The position numbers were made by a program, and so were the translations under genes. DNA of 12,596 bases from contig JANRKT010000355.1 in NCBI GenBank assembly GCA_033763355.1, forward strand, positions 1 to 12,596, written 5' to 3'. Position 1 is the first letter of the stretch; the number at the start of each line of letters is the position of its first letter. Positions 1 to 6,042 of this stretch are shown here, one piece after another. The stretch comes from JANRKT01 sp033763355 (lineage in GTDB: Bacteria; Bacteroidota; Bacteroidia; Chitinophagales; Chitinophagaceae). Below the pieces are notes generated by a model. It searched no databases. It had not been told where the DNA came from and was given only the letters and a program-made list of their open reading frames with translations.

Positions 1-81
1 GGGTGTTTCCCCTGTAGCCAAGTCAACAATTGATTTAGCCCTTTTATTGGTGTCTGCTGGTAGTTTTGCTTTCTTTGCCAT
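1..81 (-). CDS. Small basic protein, 5' part only (runs off the left edge)
   Basis: An ATG at 81-79 opens a frame that stays open to the window edge and gives 27 residues beginning MAKKAKLPADTNKRAKSIVD. The lysine-rich start followed by a 'KRAKSIVDLATGE' stretch resembles the N-terminus of short basic bacterial proteins whose C-terminal half is a GGxKGGxARA-type tail, sometimes annotated as histone-H1-like or RNA-binding; that match is from memory and only the N-terminus is visible. A TACCTTTA element (93-86, minus strand) with TTG at 118-116 sits 4 nt from the ATG, so the mRNA is probably leaderless. It diverges from the DUF4290 gene. The function cannot be stated from this fragment. Confidence 0.6.
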   Translation of the reverse strand, partial: MAKKAKLPADTNKRAKSIVDLATGETP

Positions 82-85
82 GCAG

Positions 86-118
86 TAAAGGTACAAAACG
101 TCCTGCTTTTCCGGTCAA
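86..118 (-). promoter_or_regulatory. Promoter of the left-edge minus-strand gene
   Basis: On the minus strand TTG (118-116) is followed after 22 nt by TACCTTTA (93-86), a 7-of-8 match to the Bacteroidota TAnnTTTG -7 element. The ATG at 81 is 4 nt downstream, leaving essentially no 5' leader. Confidence 0.45.
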
Positions 119-146
119 GCAGCAAATTTCAAACTGACCCACTACC

Positions 147-178
147 AAACACAGGGGCGCTGCCCTTGTGTTTTTTTT
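147..178 (+). terminator. Strong plus-strand intrinsic terminator before DUF4290
   Basis: AAACACAGGGG (147-157) pairs with CCCTTGTGTTT (163-173), eleven base pairs including one G-T, around a CGCTG loop, followed by a T run to 178. It reads as a Rho-independent terminator for plus-strand transcription. No plus-strand gene lies upstream in the window, since 1-81 is coded on the other strand, so what it terminates is unclear. Its T run leads directly into the DUF4290 promoter. Confidence 0.7.
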
Positions 179-179
179 A

Positions 180-206
180 TTGCTTACATTTGCAGGTCTA
201 AATTTG
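180..206 (+). promoter_or_regulatory. Promoter of DUF4290 gene
   Basis: A perfect TAAATTTG -7 element occupies 199-206; TTG at 180-182 is a possible -33 element with a 16-nt spacer, slightly short. The predicted transcription start, about 4 nt past the element, falls on or next to the ATG at 211. Confidence 0.65.
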
Positions 207-210
207 TTTC

Positions 211-912
211 ATGGAGAATATGGAATACAACACTACGCGAAAAGATCTTATCATGAGGGAGTATGGCAGGCATATTCAAAAGATGATTGAATACGTGGTA
301 ACCATTGAGGATAAACAGGAACGCCAGCGCAATGCCCACTCTGTAATAGAACTGATGGGTTTTCTCAACCCCCACCTGAGAAATGTAGAAGACTTCAGGC
401 ATAAGTTATGGGATCATCTCTTTCTTATTTCTGATTTTAAATTAGATGTTGACAGCCCCTATCCCATCCCAACAAGGGAAACATTAAAAGCAAAACCCAA
501 ACGCCTGCCTTATCCCAAGCGATACCCCAAATATTCACACCTGGGCAAAAACCTTGAAACGGTAATTAACAAGGCACTGAAAGAACAAATTCCCGAAAAA
601 AAATCAGGCTTTGCCCATTCTATAGCGTATTACATGAAATTGGCATACAGCAACTGGCACAAAGAAATGGTGCATGATGATGCCATACGCAGCGAACTCA
701 ACGCCATTACCGGCGGCCAGCTTGAATTTACAACTACGCCTTATGTAAAATCCTTCAGGGAAAGGGACCGTGAAAGAGATGACCGTTTTGGGAAACGCAA
801 CAAAGGCGGTTACCAGCAAAGGGGAGGGGGAGGAAACAACCGCAATGGCGGGGGAAGCGGCGGCCATAAAAACCGCGGGCAGCAAAAGTTTAATAAAAAA
901 AGATTTAAATAA
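211..912 (+). CDS. DUF4290 family protein with RGG-like tail
   Basis: The 233-residue product matches DUF4290, a Bacteroidota family of unknown function. Residues 4-60 (MEYNTTRKD, EYGRHIQKMIEY, IEDKQERQRNAH, LNPHLRNVEDFRHKLWDHL) and 70-88 (LISDFKLDVDSPYP) are the recognisable blocks; the rest up to about 178 looks largely helical. Residues 182-233 form a basic, glycine-rich, low-complexity tail with RG/GG and N/Q runs, ending KFNKKRFK, of the kind often found in RNA-binding proteins. No signal peptide or membrane segment is visible, so it is probably cytoplasmic. An alternative start at 220 (MEYNTT) fits the usual family N-terminus; ATG 211 is kept because it lies just after the predicted transcription start. 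It precedes murA, a frequent neighbour, but is separated from it by a terminator. RNA binding is an inference from composition only. Confidence 0.9.
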   Translation: MENMEYNTTRKDLIMREYGRHIQKMIEYVVTIEDKQERQRNAHSVIELMGFLNPHLRNVEDFRHKLWDHLFLISDFKLDVDSPYPIPTRETLKAKPKRLPYPKRYPKYSHLGKNLETVINKALKEQIPEKKSGFAHSIAYYMKLAYSNWHKEMVHDDAIRSELNAITGGQLEFTTTPYVKSFRERDRERDDRFGKRNKGGYQQRGGGGNNRNGGGSGGHKNRGQQKFNKKRFK

Positions 913-941
913 CATCAGCTCAACTGTTGTAAATTATTAAA

Positions 942-970
942 AGCTGATCTGAAAAAAGATCGGCTTTTTT
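942..970 (+). terminator. Intrinsic terminator after DUF4290 gene
   Basis: AGCTGATCT (942-950) pairs with AGATCGGCT (957-965), nine base pairs with one G-T, around a GAAAAA loop and followed by five T (966-970). This separates transcription of the DUF4290 gene from murA. Confidence 0.85.
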
Positions 971-1011
971 ATTTTATATGCCTGCCGATATATCAAATGT
1001 TTTACTTTGCA

Positions 1012-1019
1012 TAACCTTG
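1012..1019 (+). promoter_or_regulatory. Weak candidate -7 element for murA
   Basis: TAACCTTG is a 7-of-8 match to TAnnTTTG and would give a leader of about 26 nt before ATG 1049. A nearby TACTTTG (1003-1009) is an alternative with a one-base-short spacer. The preceding terminator implies that a promoter must lie in 971-1048. Confidence 0.35.
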
Positions 1020-1048
1020 CTTACTCATCAACCATATAATTTTATTAC

Positions 1049-2359
1049 ATGCATTCCTTTGAAGTAACCGGCGGAAAAAAATTAGGCGGAGAAATTATAC
1101 CTCAGGGCGCCAAAAATGAGGCGCTGCAGATCATCAGCGCTGTTTTACTTACTCCGGAAAAGGTAACCATTACCAACATACCGGATATACTGGATGTAAA
1201 CCTGCTGATAGAACTGCTTGCTGAAATGAAAGTAAAAACGGAAAGGCCGCAGCCGGATACCTGCACTTTTCAGGCAGATGATGTTGACATTGATTACCTG
1301 CACAGCGAAACATTTAAAAAGAAAAGCGGACGCTTACGCGGTTCCGTAATGCTGGCAGGCCCCATGCTGGCCCGTTTCAGGAAGGCATTTATACCAAAAC
1401 CAGGCGGTGATAAAATAGGCCGCAGGAGATTAGACACACACATTATTGGATTTGAAAAATTAGGCGCTGAATTTACTTACCACCCTGAAGATGGTTTCTT
1501 TCACCTGCAGGCGCCCAACCTTAAAGGCACATCATTATTACTGGATGAACCTTCCGTAACCGGCACAGCCAATATTGTTATGGCTGCTGCAATGGCAAAA
1601 GGAACCACCACCGTTTACAATGCAGCCTGCGAACCTTATATACAGCAGTTGTGCAATATGCTGAAAAGTATGGGCGCAAAAATCAACGGAGTGGGCAGTA
1701 ACCTCCTTACTATTGAAGGGGTAACTTATCTGGCTGGGACAAAACACCGCATGTTACCCGATATGATTGAGATCGGTTCATTCATCGGCCTTGCTGCCAT
1801 GACGCAAAGCGACATTACCATAAAAAATGTAAGCCTTCCCAACCTCGGCATCATCCCTGAAAAATTCAAACAACTGGGAATAAAAATGAATTTCAAGGGT
1901 GATGATATTCATGTACCCGAACAGGACATTTACGAAATACAAACTTTTCTCGATGGTTCTGTTCTTACCATTTACGATCATCCCTGGCCCGGCCTTACAC
2001 CTGATTTGCTCAGCATTATTTTAGTTGTTGCTACTCAGGCAAGGGGTTCTGTTCTCATTCACCAGAAAATGTTTGAAAGCCGCTTGTTCTTTGTAGATAA
2101 ATTATTAGACATGGGCGCAAGAATTGTACTCTGCGACCCGCACCGTGCAGTGGTGATTGGTCTGGAAAGGGAGCAATCATTGCGGGGCATAACCATGAGC
2201 TCTCCTGACATCCGTGCAGGTGTGGCTTTGCTGATTGCCGCATTGAGCGCAGAAGGCAAAAGTGTTATTCAGAACATTGAACAGATTGACCGCGGCTATC
2301 AGCAGATAGATGAGCGCCTGAGAAATTTAGGCGCTGAAATAAAAAGGATAAAAGCCTGA
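1049..2359 (+). CDS. murA: UDP-N-acetylglucosamine 1-carboxyvinyltransferase (MurA), Asp-type active site
   Basis: MurA transfers enolpyruvate from PEP to UDP-GlcNAc, the first committed step of peptidoglycan synthesis, in the cytoplasm. The 436-residue length is normal for this two-domain EPSP-synthase-fold family. Visible hallmarks are GAKNEAL (Lys22, the conserved substrate-binding lysine), SGRLRGSVMLAGPMLARF (93-110), the mobile loop PKPGGDKIGRRRLDTH (116-131), EPSVTGTANIVMAAAMA in the middle and DIRAGVALLIAAL near the end. The loop residue that is cysteine in E. coli MurA (Cys115) is Asp121 here; a Cys-to-Asp change at this site is known to make MurA insensitive to fosfomycin, and Asp appears usual in this phylum. 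The start at ATG 1049 gives the expected MHSFEVTGGKKLGGEI N-terminus. The gene is expressed from its own promoter after a terminator; gmk follows 75 nt downstream. Confidence 0.97.
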   Translation: MHSFEVTGGKKLGGEIIPQGAKNEALQIISAVLLTPEKVTITNIPDILDVNLLIELLAEMKVKTERPQPDTCTFQADDVDIDYLHSETFKKKSGRLRGSVMLAGPMLARFRKAFIPKPGGDKIGRRRLDTHIIGFEKLGAEFTYHPEDGFFHLQAPNLKGTSLLLDEPSVTGTANIVMAAAMAKGTTTVYNAACEPYIQQLCNMLKSMGAKINGVGSNLLTIEGVTYLAGTKHRMLPDMIEIGSFIGLAAMTQSDITIKNVSLPNLGIIPEKFKQLGIKMNFKGDDIHVPEQDIYEIQTFLDGSVLTIYDHPWPGLTPDLLSIILVVATQARGSVLIHQKMFESRLFFVDKLLDMGARIVLCDPHRAVVIGLEREQSLRGITMSSPDIRAGVALLIAALSAEGKSVIQNIEQIDRGYQQIDERLRNLGAEIKRIKA

Positions 2360-2390
2360 ATATTTCTTACTGCACACATCAAAACAACCT

Positions 2391-2419
2391 TTTGCATTAA
2401 TCTTTCTTATTTACTTTTG
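2391..2419 (+). promoter_or_regulatory. Promoter of gmk
   Basis: TTTG (2391-2394), a 17-nt spacer and a perfect TACTTTTG (2412-2419) form one of the best promoter matches in the window. The predicted start near 2423 leaves a leader of about 12 nt before ATG 2435. A TTG inside the -7 element (2417) is in frame with gmk but cannot be its start if this is the promoter. Confidence 0.75.
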
Positions 2420-2434
2420 TGGCCATTTAAAAAT

Positions 2435-3013
2435 ATGGCACCCACCTCTCAAAAAATCATCATCATAACAGCCCCTTCAGGTGCAGGCAAAACTTCCATT
2501 ACAAAGCATTTGCTGAAAACTTTTCCCCAACTCGCATTTTCCGTATCGGCTGCTACCCGTTCACCAAGGTCTTACGAAAAAAACGGGGTTGACTATTATT
2601 TTATAAGCACGGAGGAGTTTAAAGAAAAAATACAAAACAATGAGTTTGTGGAATGGGAAATGGTTTATGAAGGAAAATATTACGGCACTTTAAAATCAGA
2701 ACTGGAACGCATCTGGAAAAACAAAAGGGTGCCCGTGCTCGATATTGACGTAAAAGGCGCCATTCATGTGCGGCAGCAATTCCCCTCTTCCTGTCTTTCT
2801 GTTTTTATTGAGCCGCCATCAGTGGAAGAATTAAAAAGAAGGCTCATGGGCCGGGGAACGGAATCTGCAGAAAGCCTTGAAGCAAGGATTAACAAGGCCA
2901 CATTTGAAATTTCCTTTAAAGAGCATTTCCATCATATTATAGTAAACAGCGACCTCACCAAAGCTTGTAAAGAAGCGGAGCAGGTGGTTGCTTCGTATTT
3001 AAACACCGTATAA
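2435..3013 (+). CDS. gmk: Guanylate kinase
   Basis: Guanylate kinase phosphorylates GMP (and dGMP) to GDP with ATP, supplying guanine nucleotides. The 192-residue product has a P-loop, APSGAGKTS (13-21), the GMP-binding segment SAATRSPRSYEKNGVDYYF, the WEMVYEGKYYGT strand, VLDIDVKGA (DxxG-type nucleotide site) and the lid region RRLMGRGTESAESLEARI. Its length is close to the usual 190-210 residues. ATG 2435 is preferred over the in-frame TTG at 2417 because the latter lies within the perfect -7 promoter element and would only add the six residues MWPFKN. No Shine-Dalgarno sequence is visible; the leader is A/T-rich, as is usual for the phylum. The transporter gene follows after 41 nt with its own promoter. 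Confidence 0.96.
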   Translation: MAPTSQKIIIITAPSGAGKTSITKHLLKTFPQLAFSVSAATRSPRSYEKNGVDYYFISTEEFKEKIQNNEFVEWEMVYEGKYYGTLKSELERIWKNKRVPVLDIDVKGAIHVRQQFPSSCLSVFIEPPSVEELKRRLMGRGTESAESLEARINKATFEISFKEHFHHIIVNSDLTKACKEAEQVVASYLNTV

Positions 3014-3019
3014 CTACAA

Positions 3020-3049
3020 TTGGCGCTAAACCGGGATTATCTATATTTG
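3020..3049 (+). promoter_or_regulatory. Promoter of CNNM/CorC-type gene
   Basis: TTG (3020-3022), a 19-nt spacer and a perfect TATATTTG (3042-3049). ATG 3055 is only 5 nt beyond the element, so the transcript is predicted to be leaderless or nearly so. Confidence 0.7.
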
Positions 3050-3054
3050 TTGCC

Positions 3055-4329
3055 ATGGATATATTGCTGTTTATAGGCATTGGGGTTTCACTGCTGCTGG
3101 CAGGCTTTTTTTCAGGAATGGAAGTAGCTTTTGTATCAGCCAATAAGCTGCCCATTGAGCTTAAAAAAAAGCAGGGCCTCCGCAGCGGAAGGATTTTAAG
3201 TGGGTTCATGGAATCGCCTGCAAGGTTTATCGGTACCACCCTTATGGGTATAAACATTGCAGTGGTGGTATATGGTTTAATGGTTGGGGAATTTCTTAAC
3301 CCTGCGTGGAAATGGGTTGGCTCCAGGCTCATAGATGATGTTTCACCTTACCTTAAATATGTCCGCCTGGTTTTTGATACCATCATTGCTACTGCTATGG
3401 TATTGATTATTGAATTTTTTTTCAAAGCCATTTTCCGTGCCAAGAATGATGTGCTGCTGCCTTTCTTTGCACCGGTTATTAATTTTTTTTACAGCCTGCT
3501 TTATCCCCTTGCTTCCGCTTTTGTTGGCATTGCAGAATGGATATTGAAATATCTTTTTAACATCCGCCTGTATGAAGAGAAAGAAGCCCTTAACCGTGTT
3601 GACCTGGAACAATTCATCCAACAAACCAAAGACCAATCTGAAGACAACCCTGACCTGAATACAGAACTGTTTGAAAATGCATTGTCTTTACCCAATATCA
3701 AAATCCGCCAGTGCCTTGTGCCGCGTAAAGAAATTGAAGCGGTTCATATTTCAGCAACAATAAATGATGTAAAAAAGAAATTTGCTGAAACCAAACTGAG
3801 CAAGCTTGTGGTGTATGAACAGAATATTGATCATATACTCGGTTATATCCACCAGCTTGATCTTTTTAAAAAGCCGCATGACATTAAATCCATCCTATTG
3901 CCCATCCCCGCAATTCCCGAAAGCATGGGGGTAACTGACCTGATTAATAAGTTTACCAAAGAAAGAAAAAGCATTGCATGGGTGGTGGATGAATTCGGGG
4001 GCACATCGGGGATTATTACCATGGAAGATTTGCTGGAAGAATTGTTCGGCGAAATAAGGGATGAATACGACCTGGATGAATTTGTAGAAAAACAGATTGC
4101 AGAAAATGAATTTATTTTTTCAGGCCGACTTGAGCTGGATTACCTGAACGAAAAATACAGCCTCGAATTTCCCGGTAACGAATCAGAAACCCTTTCGGGC
4201 CATATTATTAACGAGCATGGGGCCATACCCCGCCAGCGGGAAAGGATTATACTTGGCGATTATGAGTTTGAAATACTCAATGTAAGCGAAACCCGTATTG
4301 AAACGGTAAAACTGAAAGTGCTTAAATAA
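3055..4329 (+). CDS. CNNM/CorC (hemolysin-family) membrane transporter-like protein, GldE-type
   Basis: A 424-residue inner-membrane protein with the full DUF21-CBS pair-CorC_HlyC layout. Membrane segments lie near 2-23 (followed by the family motif FFSGMEVAFVSAN, 18-30), 58-78 (TTLMGINIAVVVYG), 105-125 and 138-168. The cytosolic CBS pair spans about 217-332, from CLVPRKEIEAV to the signature VVDEFGGTSGIITMEDLLEELFGEI (310-334). The C-terminal CorC_HlyC domain is about 347-424. Relatives are linked to Mg2+ or Co2+ efflux, and the same architecture in gliding Bacteroidota is called GldE; no gliding genes are next to it, so the gldE name is not given. The common label 'hemolysin' is historical. 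Ion specificity cannot be read from the sequence. It has its own promoter and no leader. Confidence 0.93.
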   Translation: MDILLFIGIGVSLLLAGFFSGMEVAFVSANKLPIELKKKQGLRSGRILSGFMESPARFIGTTLMGINIAVVVYGLMVGEFLNPAWKWVGSRLIDDVSPYLKYVRLVFDTIIATAMVLIIEFFFKAIFRAKNDVLLPFFAPVINFFYSLLYPLASAFVGIAEWILKYLFNIRLYEEKEALNRVDLEQFIQQTKDQSEDNPDLNTELFENALSLPNIKIRQCLVPRKEIEAVHISATINDVKKKFAETKLSKLVVYEQNIDHILGYIHQLDLFKKPHDIKSILLPIPAIPESMGVTDLINKFTKERKSIAWVVDEFGGTSGIITMEDLLEELFGEIRDEYDLDEFVEKQIAENEFIFSGRLELDYLNEKYSLEFPGNESETLSGHIINEHGAIPRQRERIILGDYEFEILNVSETRIETVKLKVLK

Positions 4330-4451
4330 GGCCGCTGTTGCCGCTTACCCTTTACCGGTTTGTACATAACCCTGTATCAGAATATTTTACCCGCCTGTGA
4401 AAGATTAACTTTTAAATCAACGGCGCTTACTGCTATTCAGTGCAGATGAGC

Positions 4452-4459
4452 TAAATTTG
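4452..4459 (+). promoter_or_regulatory. Promoter (-7 element) of tatC
   Basis: A perfect TAAATTTG; no convincing -33 TTG is found 17-23 nt upstream. The predicted transcription start is near 4463. The element contains an in-frame TTG (4457), which argues against using that codon as the tatC start. Confidence 0.55.
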
Positions 4460-4480
4460 TCCCTCAATCAAAAAAGCGGT

Positions 4481-5362
4481 TTGGCTACAAAAACATCAGG
4501 AAGAAATTCTTTTTTTAAGCGCATCAGGGGCCAGCAGGACGATGAAACTGAAATGAGTTTCATTGACCATCTTGAGGCATTGCGCTGGCATATTGTACGT
4601 GCTGTACTTGCCATTGTTGTTTTTGCCATTCTCATTTTTGTTTTTATTGACTGGATATTTGATCATGTTATCATGGGCCCCACCCAGAGCAATTTCATTT
4701 CTTACAGGGTGCTTTGCTCCCTCAGCCACAAATTAGGCCTGGGCGAATCTTTATGTATGCCCCCCATCAGCATGAAAATACAGGTTACTACGGTAAGCGG
4801 CACATTCATGTCGAGCATTTCAATAGCATTGGTAGGCGGGCTTATTGCAGCTTTCCCTGTTATTTGCTGGGAGGTATGGAAATTTGTAAAGCCTGCGCTT
4901 AAACCCAATGAGCTGAAGCATACAAGGGGTATCATTTTCTGGGTTTCGTTCTTTTTCTTTGTTGGCGCTGCATTTGGCTATTTTTTGCTGGCCCCTTTTA
5001 CTTTCAATTTTCTTTACAATTACAGGCTGGGCACTGCAAACATTATGGATTACAAGCCCATGCTTTCAGATTACCTTGATTCCATAATTGATATTACACT
5101 TGGCGCAGGCATTGCTTTTGAATTACCAATGGCATCACTGCTGCTTTCAAGAATGGGCATACTTACACCTGGTTTTTTAAGAACCTACCGCAAATACGCT
5201 TATGTAGCTTTACTGATGGTTGCTGCAATCATCACTCCATCTCCCGACTGGGGCAGCCAGCTGGTGGTAGTAGTTCCTTTAATTATGCTCTATGAGCTCA
5301 GCATCATCATTTCTGCAAGGGTTGCCCGGCAGCAGGAAAAGAAATGGAAAGAATGGAGCTGA
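4481..5362 (+). CDS. tatC: Sec-independent (twin-arginine) translocase subunit TatC
   Basis: TatC is the polytopic inner-membrane core of the Tat system and binds twin-arginine signal peptides of folded cargo. Hallmarks are the N-terminal SFIDHLEALRWHIVRAV, the FVKPALKPNE loop, the FELPMASLLLSRMGILTPGFLRTYRKYAYV segment and TPSPDWGSQLVVVVPLIMLYELSI near the end; six hydrophobic segments can be traced. The start is uncertain: no ATG is available upstream of 4553, which would begin MSFIDHLEAL. I choose TTG 4481 (293 residues), about 18 nt after the predicted transcription start, because the basic N-terminal extension looks native for this group. TTG 4457 lies inside the -7 element and ATG 4553 remains possible. 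A loop between the first two membrane segments carries two cysteines. No tatA gene is in the window. Confidence 0.93.
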   Translation: MATKTSGRNSFFKRIRGQQDDETEMSFIDHLEALRWHIVRAVLAIVVFAILIFVFIDWIFDHVIMGPTQSNFISYRVLCSLSHKLGLGESLCMPPISMKIQVTTVSGTFMSSISIALVGGLIAAFPVICWEVWKFVKPALKPNELKHTRGIIFWVSFFFFVGAAFGYFLLAPFTFNFLYNYRLGTANIMDYKPMLSDYLDSIIDITLGAGIAFELPMASLLLSRMGILTPGFLRTYRKYAYVALLMVAAIITPSPDWGSQLVVVVPLIMLYELSIIISARVARQQEKKWKEWS

Positions 5363-5413
5363 TGCTGCCTGTTGCAATTTCATTTTTTATTAATCCGCCT
5401 CCTGCTGATTCAA

Positions 5414-5421
5414 TACCTTTG
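5414..5421 (+). promoter_or_regulatory. Promoter (-7 element) of rpiB
   Basis: A perfect TACCTTTG with no clear -33 TTG. The predicted start is near 5425, giving a leader of about 25 nt before ATG 5450. Confidence 0.55.
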
Positions 5422-5449
5422 TTCCTGTTTCTGCACTAAAAATTTTTTT

Positions 5450-5914
5450 ATGAGCACCAGACATTCCCCCTTTAACCTGTTTCAGCCCATTGCCATCGGT
5501 TGCGACCATGCCGGTTTTGATTACAAAGAAGAAATTGTAAAAAACCTGCACGGAGAAGGCATCAACATTAAAGACTTCGGCACTTCTTCAAAAGATTCTG
5601 TTGACTACCCCGATTTTGCACACCCTGTTGCCAATGCTGTTGAAAAAGGAGAAGCTTCACTGGGCATACTGCTTTGCGGAAGCGGCAATGGCGTGGGCAT
5701 TACTGCCAACAAACACCAGGGCATACGTGCCGCTATTTGCTGGAGTGTGAACGTGGCCAAACTGGCAAGGCTTCATAACGATGCCAACATTATTTGTTTG
5801 CCCGCCCGTTTTGTTTCACTTGACCTTGCTATGGATATGATATGGAAATTTATTGAAACTGAATTTGAAGGCGGCCGCCATAATAACCGCGTTAAAAAAA
5901 TAGCCTGCTCCTGA
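5450..5914 (+). CDS. rpiB: Ribose-5-phosphate isomerase B
   Basis: RpiB interconverts ribose 5-phosphate and ribulose 5-phosphate in the non-oxidative pentose phosphate pathway. The 154-residue product shows the LacAB/RpiB fold signatures: IAIGCDHAGFDYKEEI (14-29), DFGTSSKDSVDYPDFAHPVA (42-61), GILLCGSGNGVGITANK (72-88, with Cys76 matching the catalytic cysteine of E. coli RpiB), ARLHNDANIICLPAR (106-120, His109 as the ring-opening histidine) and FEGGRHNNRVKKI (139-151). ATG 5450 is chosen: reading back in frame to TTG 5372 would add 26 hydrophobic residues not seen in the family and would cross the TACCTTTG promoter element. It follows tatC by 87 nt. Allose-6-phosphate or galactose-6-phosphate isomerase relatives share the fold, but a housekeeping RpiB is the simplest reading. 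Confidence 0.95.
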   Translation: MSTRHSPFNLFQPIAIGCDHAGFDYKEEIVKNLHGEGINIKDFGTSSKDSVDYPDFAHPVANAVEKGEASLGILLCGSGNGVGITANKHQGIRAAICWSVNVAKLARLHNDANIICLPARFVSLDLAMDMIWKFIETEFEGGRHNNRVKKIACS

Positions 5915-5986
5915 ACAAATTAATTAAACATAATTTTCACTGCTGATGCAAACCATACGCCACAGGGGAAAGTTGCAGGTTTTTTA

Positions 5987-6006
5987 AAACCAGGTATCCC
6001 TGGTTT
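5987..6006. promoter_or_regulatory. Perfect inverted repeat in the M28 peptidase promoter region
   Basis: AAACCAGG (5987-5994) and CCTGGTTT (5999-6006) form a perfect 8-bp inverted repeat around TATC. It directly abuts TAAATTTT (6006-6013), a 7-of-8 match to the -7 element, so it sits where a regulator could block or aid RNA polymerase. It could instead be an rpiB terminator, but only TTT-AAA-TTTT follows and there is no clean T run. Confidence 0.45.
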
Positions 6007-6042
6007 AAATTTTCATCACCACTTAAAAACAAAACACCGTTC

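Noticed and set aside
604..915. Minus-strand open frame of 103 codons with a hydrophobic, Ala-rich start
   Set aside because: It is entirely antisense to the well-recognised DUF4290 gene and arises from its Gly-rich tail; no promoter or family match.
4330..4451. Gap between the CNNM/CorC gene and tatC searched for a small gene or RNA
   Set aside because: No open frame with coding character, no hairpin with T run and no riboswitch-like pattern was seen.
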